Below, piece after piece: positions 16,702 to 23,830 of a DNA stretch of 64,000 nt (positions within the stretch are counted from its first letter, which is position 1; each line of letters begins with the position of its first letter). The notes under the pieces are model-generated. The model was not told the DNA's origin. It ran no database searches and was given only the letters and a program-made list of their open reading frames with translations. The stretch is taken from NCBI RefSeq assembly GCF_009797935.1, contig NZ_VOLC01000002.1, positions 496,001-560,000 of the forward strand, in the 5' to 3' direction. Both the position numbers and the translations under genes were made by a program. The DNA comes from Lunatibacter salilacus (lineage in GTDB: Bacteria > Bacteroidota > Bacteroidia > Cytophagales > Cyclobacteriaceae).

Positions 16702-17535
16702 CTATTTTCTGAAAATTATCCCCATCTGATGAGCGTTAATACCTTCACCATGACGGTGTCCATGGTGAGTATGTGCGTGATCATTGCTAAGGTATTCTAT
16801 CATCCCCAATCCAATCAAAATCACTAATAACTGAATTGTTTGCATCCTTAGATTTCCACGGGCTTGCCTGTAAAGTGCCGGCAATAAATTACCAAGTGCC
16901 ATATACACAAACCCTCCCGCAGTAAAGGCCAGCAAGTATCCTACTTGAAATACTATCCAATGATTTAATAAGAAGACAAAGGCCACACCTAGCATTACCG
17001 TCATACTAACCAGGAAATTAAGTTTAACCACGCGCAATGGAGAAAAACCGCTGTAAATCAAGGTTCCGGTATCGCCAAATTCCTGTGGAAGTTCATGAAT
17101 AATAATCGCAAGCGTGGTAGCCATGCCGACTTCGGGACTTATCATAAAACTCCCTCCTATCACCAGTCCGTCTATAAAATTATGAAATCCGTCACCAAGC
17201 AAATTCAGTTTTCCAATAGACCGTATAGATTTTTGACTTGGAACAGCGGTTGGGTGGTGGTGGGAAAGTATTCGGTCAATCAACCAGAAAGTTACAAATC
17301 CAGTAAAAATACAACCGAATATAAAAGAGCTTGACAGTCCCAGCTCCAAGGATTCCGGAATCAAATGAAAAAAGGCATTTCCCAATAATACACCTATGGC
17401 CAATGCTACAGCATAAGGTATGATTTTCCCCATAAGCAATTTGTCGAAAAGGAGGAAAACCAATCCAACTAACGAAATAAGGCTCACTAGCAAAGCAGCC
17501 GAAAGCGCATATACAAAGTCAACTGTGAAAATCAT
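16702..17535 (-). CDS. ZIP family metal transporter
   Basis: About 277 residues from the ATG at 17535 (a TTG-started extension to 17565 would run into the operator). Eight or so hydrophobic segments; the ZIP hallmark is clear: DGFHNFIDGLVIGGSFMIS in span 4 and LAIIIHELPQEFGDTGTLIY in span 5, supplying the His/Asn/Asp/Glu metal site. A His-rich tail (HAHTHHGHRHGEGINAH, near residue 260) adds likely metal-binding capacity. Imports or moves Zn2+ or a similar divalent ion across the inner membrane. It is divergent from a small lipoprotein gene that also carries a His-rich stretch, and a palindrome lies between them, pointing to shared metal-responsive control. Confidence 0.92.
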   Translation of the reverse strand: MIFTVDFVYALSAALLVSLISLVGLVFLLFDKLLMGKIIPYAVALAIGVLLGNAFFHLIPESLELGLSSSFIFGCIFTGFVTFWLIDRILSHHHPTAVPSQKSIRSIGKLNLLGDGFHNFIDGLVIGGSFMISPEVGMATTLAIIIHELPQEFGDTGTLIYSGFSPLRVVKLNFLVSMTVMLGVAFVFLLNHWIVFQVGYLLAFTAGGFVYMALGNLLPALYRQARGNLRMQTIQLLVILIGLGMIEYLSNDHAHTHHGHRHGEGINAHQMGIIFRK

Positions 17536-17549
17536 AGCGCAAATATACA

Positions 17550-17564
17550 TGCAACATAATTGCA
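17550..17564. promoter_or_regulatory. candidate metal-responsive operator palindrome
   Basis: TGCAA-cataa-TTGCA, a perfect 5-bp inverted repeat with 5-nt spacer, inside the 79-bp divergent intergenic region between the ZIP gene and the His-rich lipoprotein gene. A second, imperfect pair, tgcaaaaatag (17561-17571) with ctattttgca (17583-17592), overlaps its right arm. The site covers the -33 element of the plus-strand promoter and lies close to the expected minus-strand transcript start. Size and AT-rich centre fit Fur/Zur-class sites, but the regulator is not identified. Confidence 0.5.
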
Positions 17565-17590
17565 AAAATAGCTTTTCTTTGTCTATTTTG
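17560..17590 (+). promoter_or_regulatory. probable promoter of the His-rich lipoprotein gene
   Basis: TTG (17560-17562), 21-nt spacer, TATTTTG (17584-17590), one base short of the ideal TAnnTTTG. The transcript would start just before the ATG at 17615, leaving a short leader. The TTG is part of the right arm of the palindromic operator candidate, so a bound repressor would block it. On the other strand TATTTTTG (17563-17570) could serve the ZIP gene, but no good -33 partner is seen. Confidence 0.5.
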
Positions 17591-17614
17591 CATTCGCACT
17601 AAAACATACGCCAT

Positions 17615-18028
17615 ATGAAAGCAATTATTTCAATTATTCCCATGAGTTTACTAAGCATCCTTCTCTTAAGCTGCCAACCACAAAAAACTGACTCCCGTCT
17701 TAATGAAGCGCATGAGTACCATCAACAAGCAGGTCACGTCAGGGAAAATTTAGGTCAGCAGCTATCCAATACCGAAAGGGACAGTTTGTTGCATGATTCA
17801 CTGCAAGAATTCAAGCAAGCTTTAAAGGAATGGGATGACGCTTGGGTTGAAGTTCCCGGTTTTGAACATGATCACAAACATGGTGAGGAAGAACATGATC
17901 ATCATCATCATAATACCGCTCCCAATCTCAGTCCCAAGGAACACCTCGAATTACAAAAACATTTACTCGAGGAAATTCAAAAACTTGAAAAATCCTTCAA
18001 CAACCGACAAATGGGGGAGGTAAATTAA
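17615..18028 (+). CDS. His-rich lipoprotein, likely metal-related
   Basis: 137 residues, no named family recognised. Lipoprotein signal MKAIISIIPMSLLSILLLSC (lipobox LLSC, Cys20). The mature part is charged and helical, with HEYHQQAGH near the start, a central FEHDHKHGEEEHDHHHHN run (about residues 83-100) suited to binding Zn2+ or similar metals, and a leucine/lysine-rich coiled-coil-like tail (LELQKHLLEEIQKLEKS). Divergent from a ZIP transporter with its own His-rich tail. A periplasmic metal chaperone or buffer is the simplest reading. No other metal genes follow; transcription probably ends at the hairpin near 18254. Confidence 0.75.
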   Translation: MKAIISIIPMSLLSILLLSCQPQKTDSRLNEAHEYHQQAGHVRENLGQQLSNTERDSLLHDSLQEFKQALKEWDDAWVEVPGFEHDHKHGEEEHDHHHHNTAPNLSPKEHLELQKHLLEEIQKLEKSFNNRQMGEVN

Positions 18029-18253
18029 TTCCGCGATTAAAGGATATTGTTGAAACAATCAATATTAAATATCATTAATCCATAAAAATTAAAACATTAT
18101 TTCAATTCATTTAATAACTGTAAAATTCTTCAAAAAAAGCTAGGCCAGTTTTTATTAATTCCTTAAATTGTCTGAATTTCAGAAACAAAAATTTGTTTTC
18201 GATCAATTTCTTAAGATAGATAGCTGCAGTCAGTTACGAATAAACCCCATTGT

Positions 18254-18280
18254 AAAGGAGTCTTTTCAGACTCCTTTTTT
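18254..18280 (+). terminator. rho-independent terminator, possibly bidirectional
   Basis: Perfect 10-bp stem aaaggagtct (18254-18263), 4-nt loop tttc, agactccttt (18268-18277), then further T residues to 18280. It lies 4 bp from the stop of the minus-strand efflux adaptor gene and 226 bp after the plus-strand lipoprotein gene, so it may serve both converging transcripts; the T-run favours the plus strand. Confidence 0.8.
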
Positions 18281-18284
18281 AGTT

Positions 18285-19586
18285 TTATTTTGCCGGTTTC
18301 TTCTCCGCAATTTTCACTGCTTTTCCATCCTCAAGTTCTTTACTTACGATAAAATAAGGTCCGGTAATTATCTCCTGCCCTTCGGACAGCCCTTCTAAAA
18401 TCTCGATATTATCAAAGTCAGAAATGCCAGTCTTAACGGCCACCATTTTAGCAGTTTTTTCTTCTTTCAAAAAAACCAACTCCTTCAGGCGTGTTGATCC
18501 TCCCTGCGTTTCTAACGTCTCCGCTTCACGGGTTGTAACAGCCGCCAGGGGCACCGATAAGGTGTTTTCTTTTCTGTTTGTTATTATTTCCACGCTTGCG
18601 GTCATCCCAGGCCTGAAAGGAAACGGATTTTTCTCCGTTACCAATTCCGCATAGGAATCATTTAGAATTCGTATCCTGACCTCAAACTCTGTAACCGCGT
18701 CTGTACTTGCCTTTTCATTGGCTGAATTTGCTATAGCAGTTACGATGCCGCCAAATTTCTTTCCGCTAAAGGCATAGGAATCCACGTCTATCAGTACGCT
18801 ATCGCTTAGTGATAGACGCACGATGTCATTTTCGTTTACATTGACGCGGATTTCCATCCGGGACAAATCCGCAATGCGTAGCATTTCGGTGCCGGCCATT
18901 TGGGCGGTACCCACCACCCGTTCGCCTTGTTCCACCAGGAGTTTTGAAACTATCCCGTTGGTTGGTGAATACACATTGGTAAGGCGGAGATTTTCAGCGG
19001 CTTCATCGACGGTTGCCTGAGCACTTTTTACGATAAATTCCGCTGCCAAAACAGTCTGTTCCGCGGCTTCAAGGTCATTTTTGGCTGTTAGATAATTGGC
19101 ATCGATTTGTTCAAAGTCCGCAGAAGATATTACTTTGTCATCATATAATTTCCGGTTTCGGTCGTATTCCAGCTGTGCGCGGGTAAATTGGGCTTCAGAT
19201 CGCTTGAGAGAAGCCTTGGACTGTGCCAAGTTTGCCATCTGCTGATTGAGGGTAGCTTGGGCACGATCCAGTGCGGAAATAAAATTATCAGGACGGATTT
19301 TCACCAACAAGTCGTTGATTTTAACCGAATCCCCCTCAGCCACGTTGAGCTCAATGATTTCCCCCGCAACATCCGGACTCATCTTCACTTCAGTTTCAGG
19401 CTGGACCACTCCGGAAGCGCTTACTTTTTCTACAATATTCCGGTATCCGACTTTAGCGGTCTCTACTTCTGTTTCCTTGGGTCCACCGATCCATCCTTGG
19501 GATTTTCCCACTAGGATTCCGACGATTAAAACGGCGATCACGCCTAACAGAATAAAAAGCAGTTTATTTGATTTCTTCTTAGCCAT
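18285..19586 (-). CDS. efflux periplasmic adaptor (HlyD/MFP family)
   Basis: 433 residues. N-terminal inner-membrane anchor LLFILLGVIAVLIVGILVG (about residues 9-27). The membrane-fusion-protein layout follows: a first half-lipoyl segment (VVQPETEVKMSPDVAGEIIE), a long alpha-helical hairpin with coiled-coil character (QATLNQQMANLAQSKASLKR through AEQTVLAAEFIVKSAQATVD), second half-lipoyl (VYSPTNGIVSKLLVEQGERV), beta-barrel domain and a membrane-proximal part (LSVPLAAVTTREAETL). It bridges an inner-membrane pump and a TolC channel. TolC-type gene is 16 bp upstream; no pump gene is linked, which is unusual, since an ABC ATPase/MacB-type permease or RND gene normally follows. Confidence 0.92.
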   Translation of the reverse strand: MAKKKSNKLLFILLGVIAVLIVGILVGKSQGWIGGPKETEVETAKVGYRNIVEKVSASGVVQPETEVKMSPDVAGEIIELNVAEGDSVKINDLLVKIRPDNFISALDRAQATLNQQMANLAQSKASLKRSEAQFTRAQLEYDRNRKLYDDKVISSADFEQIDANYLTAKNDLEAAEQTVLAAEFIVKSAQATVDEAAENLRLTNVYSPTNGIVSKLLVEQGERVVGTAQMAGTEMLRIADLSRMEIRVNVNENDIVRLSLSDSVLIDVDSYAFSGKKFGGIVTAIANSANEKASTDAVTEFEVRIRILNDSYAELVTEKNPFPFRPGMTASVEIITNRKENTLSVPLAAVTTREAETLETQGGSTRLKELVFLKEEKTAKMVAVKTGISDFDNIEILEGLSEGQEIITGPYFIVSKELEDGKAVKIAEKKPAK

Positions 19587-19602
19587 TTTTATTGAATTGA
19601 TA

Positions 19603-20946
19603 TTATAAGGTAAGGGGATTGCCCATGTAAAAATCGAGGACTTTCACTCGGAAAACATACTCATATTTCGATGTAATTAAGTCAGCCTGTCCATTGAACA
19701 AATTGTTCTGAGCCACTTGAAAATCCACTGCATTGATAGCACCTACCTCAAATCGCTGCGTTGCCATTCGAAAAGCTTCTTCCAATGAAGCTACCCTTCT
19801 GATGTTGCTTTCATAGGATTGTTTGGCAGCAAAGGCTGTCGTATAAGCAGTTTCAATATCCTGCCTTAATTGGTTTTTCACTTCTACCTCCTGTATTTCG
19901 CTTAGCCGCATCTGAACCCGGGCCCGCTGAAGGTTGGCACGATTTCGAAACTGGGAAAATATGGGAATGTTCAGGGACATGTTCACTGCTTGGGACAAAT
20001 TGTTTTCAAACTGCCTGAGCAATGGGTCCGCGGTACCAAACGCAGACTGATCGACGTAATTGGAGAACACATTCGCATTTACCCCTAAGCTTGGTAGAAA
20101 GGCCCCCTTTGCTACTCTGATCCCGTATTCCGCACTGACTATTCCCAATTCAGCCGCTTTTATTTGTGGCAAATAAGAAGCCGCTGTACTATAAATGGTC
20201 TCCACACCCGAGCCGTCCAATTCCACTCCCTCTACTGACACTTCGGGTACGAGAATATCAAATTCATCCGTAAACGGCAAAAGCAACTGTTGGGACAAAT
20301 TCAACCGCGCAATTCGGTGACTGTTCGAAGCATTGATAACTTCCAGTTCTGTAGTCGCAAGCTGTGCCTCCAAGTCCAACAATTCCGCCCGTGGCAGGGA
20401 ACCGGCGGTGACCAAGCGCTGTGTCCTATTTAACTGTTCCCTTACTGTGGATAATTGATTTTCCGCAATATTGAGCTGTTCCTTGGCAAAGGCTATATTC
20501 ACAAATAGATTAATAATATTTAGTGAAATGTTATTTTCCGTTTCTTCAACAGTTAACCGGCCAATTTCAACATTCACTTTAGTCTGTTGAATCTGATTCC
20601 GGACCTGACCTCCAGCATATATAGGAAGGTTCGCACTTGCACTCACATTTACGTTCCCAATACGCCTCGTTTCAAATAAATTGGTGACGGGGTTTATAGA
20701 TCTACCCCACCTAAACCCCGAAGAGATGCCGGTAGAAAATGTAGGGATTCGTTGTCCATAGGCCTCCATCAATCCGGTTTCCAAATTAGCAAACTCCAAT
20801 TGACTGCGCCTCAGGGTAAGATTATTTTCCAGTCCAATGGCTACACTTTCCTCCAATGAAAGTTTCCCGACGTCATATCCTTGTGCAATGCAGTCATATT
20901 GACGGATCAACATGACTATGAAAAAGAGTAAAAAGTATTTCATCAT
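19603..20946 (-). CDS. TolC family outer-membrane channel
   Basis: About 447 residues from the ATG at 20946 (MMKYFLLFFIVMLIRQ signal, cleavage near IAQG); upstream TTG/other starts add 16 residues without signal character. Outer-membrane efflux protein repeats: LSLEESVAIGLENNLTLRRS opens the first half, long heptad-like helices such as NISLNIINLFVNIAFAKEQL and LNRTQRLVTAGSLPRAELLD, and the second-half copy EVEVKNQLRQDIETAYTTAF with VGAINAVDFQVAQNNLFNGQ, all typical TolC signatures. It forms the trimeric exit duct for the adaptor encoded downstream. A 17-bp palindrome 47 bp upstream of the start may be an operator. Confidence 0.92.
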   Translation of the reverse strand: MMKYFLLFFIVMLIRQYDCIAQGYDVGKLSLEESVAIGLENNLTLRRSQLEFANLETGLMEAYGQRIPTFSTGISSGFRWGRSINPVTNLFETRRIGNVNVSASANLPIYAGGQVRNQIQQTKVNVEIGRLTVEETENNISLNIINLFVNIAFAKEQLNIAENQLSTVREQLNRTQRLVTAGSLPRAELLDLEAQLATTELEVINASNSHRIARLNLSQQLLLPFTDEFDILVPEVSVEGVELDGSGVETIYSTAASYLPQIKAAELGIVSAEYGIRVAKGAFLPSLGVNANVFSNYVDQSAFGTADPLLRQFENNLSQAVNMSLNIPIFSQFRNRANLQRARVQMRLSEIQEVEVKNQLRQDIETAYTTAFAAKQSYESNIRRVASLEEAFRMATQRFEVGAINAVDFQVAQNNLFNGQADLITSKYEYVFRVKVLDFYMGNPLTL

Positions 20947-20992
20947 ATATAACGGTTGGGATTTAAAATGTGTAGGATGAAGGAATTTTCCC

Positions 20993-21009
20993 AAATGTTG
21001 ACAACATTT
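20993..21009. promoter_or_regulatory. perfect palindrome upstream of tolC-like gene
   Basis: AAATGTTG-a-CAACATTT: 8-bp arms around one central base, 47 bp upstream of the TolC start and 131 bp upstream of the divergent aminotransferase gene. Length and symmetry fit a dimeric repressor site (TetR or MarR class), common for efflux operons. No regulator gene is adjacent, so assignment is open. Confidence 0.45.
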
Positions 21010-21139
21010 ATGCTAGAAAGACCATTTCTTTTTAAGAAGTACAAAATAAACAATAAGACACGATTTGAGCGAGTGATTCCACATATTTTTAACTAATTTT
21101 AATTCACATTAACAGAACAGGTTTTCTTTTTGTTCGAAT

Positions 21140-21964
21140 ATGAACAGGTACATGAACGAAAATGATACATTAAATTTACTCCGAACCTCAGTCGACTCCA
21201 ACTGGCATACCCATGGACTGCCCTCGCGTGCGTCGTTGTTTGGAGACGGGATCTTTGAAACCATGATATATATCAATGGGAAAATCCGATTTGCACCCGC
21301 TCACCAAAACCGGGTAAACGAAGGGGTGAAGGCACTCAAATTGGATGCGTCTGGAATGGCTGATGTCCCTGAAATTGAAAAGCTGATCGAAGAGAAAGTT
21401 GATGAAAGTCAGCGCTGGAGAATACGTTGGAATATTTTCCGATCCGGACAGGGGAAATATACACCGGAAGAAAACCACTGTTCAGAACAGCTGATGATAC
21501 AGCCCTTTACCATCCCTCCAAAAATCAAAAATAACGCCTATCTCAGCAATACGATCCAACTGCACCCCTCTCCTTGGAGTCATTGCAAAACGCTCAACTG
21601 CCTACCGTATGTAATGGCCAATCTGGAAAGAAAGGAGAAAAATATGGATGAAGTTATTTTAACGGATGAGAATGGGTACTTGAGTGAGGCTGGTGCGTCG
21701 AATTTGTTTTGGATATCGTCTGGCACATTTTTCACCCCCTCACTTCGTCATCATGCTATCAGTGGCGTAGGAAGGGCCCAAATCATTGAATTGCTCACCC
21801 ATAAAAAGATCCCCTTCCTAGAAGGTTCCTTCACCAAGGAGCACTTATTGGAAGCGGATCAGGTATTCACAAGCAATGTGACTGGTATTTCGTATATACG
21901 GGAGATTGAGCATCGAAGCTTTGGGATAGATCCCATTCCATTACTGGAAAAAATCTTCCAGTAA
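21140..21964 (+). CDS. class IV aminotransferase, PabC-like
   Basis: 274 residues, PLP-dependent fold type IV. RASLFGDGIFETMIYINGKI near residues 31-50 is the N-terminal family signature; the PLP lysine is probably in HCKTLNCLPYVMANLERK; VILTDENGYLSEAGASNLFW matches the cofactor-binding glutamate region (EAGASNLFW); TPSLRHHAISGVGRAQIIEL is the C-terminal substrate loop. The size and lack of branched-chain aminotransferase features make 4-amino-4-deoxychorismate lyase (folate synthesis) the most likely role, and its convergent neighbour is thymidylate synthase, also folate-dependent. D-amino-acid transaminase remains an alternative. Start ATG at 21140; an in-frame ATG at 21152 is also possible. 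Stop lies 2 bp from the end of thyA. Confidence 0.8.
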   Translation: MNRYMNENDTLNLLRTSVDSNWHTHGLPSRASLFGDGIFETMIYINGKIRFAPAHQNRVNEGVKALKLDASGMADVPEIEKLIEEKVDESQRWRIRWNIFRSGQGKYTPEENHCSEQLMIQPFTIPPKIKNNAYLSNTIQLHPSPWSHCKTLNCLPYVMANLERKEKNMDEVILTDENGYLSEAGASNLFWISSGTFFTPSLRHHAISGVGRAQIIELLTHKKIPFLEGSFTKEHLLEADQVFTSNVTGISYIREIEHRSFGIDPIPLLEKIFQ

Positions 21965-21966
21965 TC

Positions 21967-22761
21967 CTACACCGACACCGCCGCCTTAATATGCGGATGC
22001 GGATCATAGTTGAGGATTTCAAAATCCTCAAATTTAAATTCGAAAATATCCGTTATTTCCGGATTCAACTTTAACTGCGGCAAAGGCCTACAAGTTCGGC
22101 TCAGTTGTAATCGGGCTTGATCCAGGTGGTTGCTGTAAAGATGGGCGTCGCCAAACGTATGTATGAATTCACCTACCTGCAACCCACACACCTGTGCCAC
22201 CATATGTAAGAAAAGGGCATAAGAAGCAATATTAAAAGGTACTCCCAGAAAAACATCCGCACTCCGCTGATACAACTGACAGGAAAGCTTTCCGTCAGCT
22301 ACATAAAATTGGAATAGCAAATGGCAAGGGGGAAGTGCCATTTGGTCTACATCAGCCACATTCCAGGCACTGACAATGAGGCGTCTTGAATTGGGGTTTG
22401 TCTTTATCTGATGGATAAGGTTTTTGATCTGATCTATTTCTCCTCCCCTACCATCGGGCCAGTGTCGCCATTGATAACCGTACACCGGCCCCAAGTCACC
22501 TGCTTCATCCGCCCATTCATCCCAGATGGAGACCTTGTTGTCCTTTAGGTAGGCAGTATTGGATTCCCCCTTCAGAAACCAAAGTAACTCATGAAGTATG
22601 GAGCGGATGTGGCATTTTTTGGTGGTGACCAACGGAAAACCTTCCTGTAGGTCGAAACGCATCTGATATCCAAAAACACTGATGGTTCCGGTACCTGTAC
22701 GGTCGCCCTTATGGACCCCATTATCCAGTATATGTTGTAATAGCTGATGGTATTGTCTCAT
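21967..22761 (-). CDS. thyA: thymidylate synthase
   Basis: 264 residues, the same length as the E. coli enzyme, with nucleophile Cys146 in [14 protein letters not shown], folate/dUMP-binding [17 protein letters not shown] near residue 20, [16 protein letters not shown] supplying the arginines that hold the phosphate, and [20 protein letters not shown] near residue 165. Converts dUMP and methylene-tetrahydrofolate to dTMP and dihydrofolate in the cytosol. It follows rfbB by 12 bp and is probably read from the same transcript as the polysaccharide genes upstream. No dihydrofolate reductase gene follows, although that pairing is common. Confidence 0.97.
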   Translation of the reverse strand: MRQYHQLLQHILDNGVHKGDRTGTGTISVFGYQMRFDLQEGFPLVTTKKCHIRSILHELLWFLKGESNTAYLKDNKVSIWDEWADEAGDLGPVYGYQWRHWPDGRGGEIDQIKNLIHQIKTNPNSRRLIVSAWNVADVDQMALPPCHLLFQFYVADGKLSCQLYQRSADVFLGVPFNIASYALFLHMVAQVCGLQVGEFIHTFGDAHLYSNHLDQARLQLSRTCRPLPQLKLNPEITDIFEFKFEDFEILNYDPHPHIKAAVSV

Positions 22762-22773
22762 GAATTAAAATAA

Positions 22774-23820
22774 TTATCCGTAATGTTTGTCGTAATATTT
22801 TTGGTAGTCACCCGATGTCACTCCGGTCAACCAAGCTTCATTCTCCAGGTACCAATCCACAGTCTTCTCAATACCGATCTCAAAGGTCAAACTTGGCTCC
22901 CATCCAAGCTCGGTCTTGATTTTGGAGGCATCGATGGCATAACGCAAGTCATGGCCTGCCCGATCCTTGACAAAGGTAATCAACTCGGCAGAAGTTCCTG
23001 GAGACCTACCAAGTTTCTTGTCCATAATTTCACAAAGCAAGCGAACGATATCGATATTTTTCCACTCGTTGAAACCGCCTATGTTATAAGTCTCATTGTC
23101 CTTACCTGTATGGAAAATATCATCAATGGCCCGGGCATGGTCTATTACAAACAACCAATCCCTGACATTTTCGCCCTTCCCATAAATTGGAAGAGGTCTG
23201 TTATTCTTGATATTATGGATACAGAGCGGTATCAGTTTTTCCGGAAATTGATTGGGCCCATAATTATTTGAACAGTTGGAAATAACCGTTCGAAGCTTGT
23301 AGGTGTTGGCATAGGCACGTACAAAATGGTCGGAACTGGCCTTTGATGCCGAATATGGGGATTGAGGGTCATAAGGAGTACTCTCCAGGAAAAATCCGCC
23401 GTCGTGTAGAGAACCATATACTTCATCGGTGGATATGTGATAGAAGAGGTGTTTTTCCTTATCAGGCCAGAAATTTTTTGCCACATTCAGCAAATTTACC
23501 GTTCCAATTACATTGGTATTTACAAATGCAAGCGGATCGGTGATGGATCTGTCTACATGTGACTCTGCAGCAAGATGAATGACGTCTGTAATTTGAAACT
23601 GGTTAAAAACTTTTTCCAAGGCTGATTCATTCTGAATGTCTACTTTGGAAAAATGGTAATTTTCCGCTTCCTCTATATCCGTTAGATTCAGTAGGTTTCC
23701 CGCATAGGTTAGGCTATCCAAGTTAATAATGCGGTATTCTGGATATTTGGTCACAAAAAGTCGAACCACATGTGACCCGATGAATCCGGCTCCGCCGGTA
23801 ATTAAAATCGATTTCTTCAT
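22774..23820 (-). CDS. rfbB: dTDP-glucose 4,6-dehydratase
   Basis: About 348 residues from the ATG at 23820. Extended SDR: SILITGGAGFIGSHVVRLFV (NAD fold), HLAAESHVDRSITDPLAFVN, then the RmlB catalytic FYHISTDEVYGSLHDGG (Thr-Asp-Glu triad) and PYSASKASSDHFVRAYANTY carrying Tyr-x-x-x-Lys. C-terminal WLFVIDHARAIDDIFHTG and AGHDLRYAIDASKIKTELGW are specific to this enzyme. Makes dTDP-4-keto-6-deoxyglucose, precursor of dTDP-rhamnose and other deoxysugars. It is the only dTDP-sugar gene in the window: rfbA, rfbC and rfbD must be elsewhere. Directly downstream of wzc (10 bp), so its product probably feeds the polysaccharide exported by that system. Confidence 0.94.
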   Translation of the reverse strand: MKKSILITGGAGFIGSHVVRLFVTKYPEYRIINLDSLTYAGNLLNLTDIEEAENYHFSKVDIQNESALEKVFNQFQITDVIHLAAESHVDRSITDPLAFVNTNVIGTVNLLNVAKNFWPDKEKHLFYHISTDEVYGSLHDGGFFLESTPYDPQSPYSASKASSDHFVRAYANTYKLRTVISNCSNNYGPNQFPEKLIPLCIHNIKNNRPLPIYGKGENVRDWLFVIDHARAIDDIFHTGKDNETYNIGGFNEWKNIDIVRLLCEIMDKKLGRSPGTSAELITFVKDRAGHDLRYAIDASKIKTELGWEPSLTFEIGIEKTVDWYLENEAWLTGVTSGDYQKYYDKHYG

Positions 23821-23830
23821 AGCTATTATT

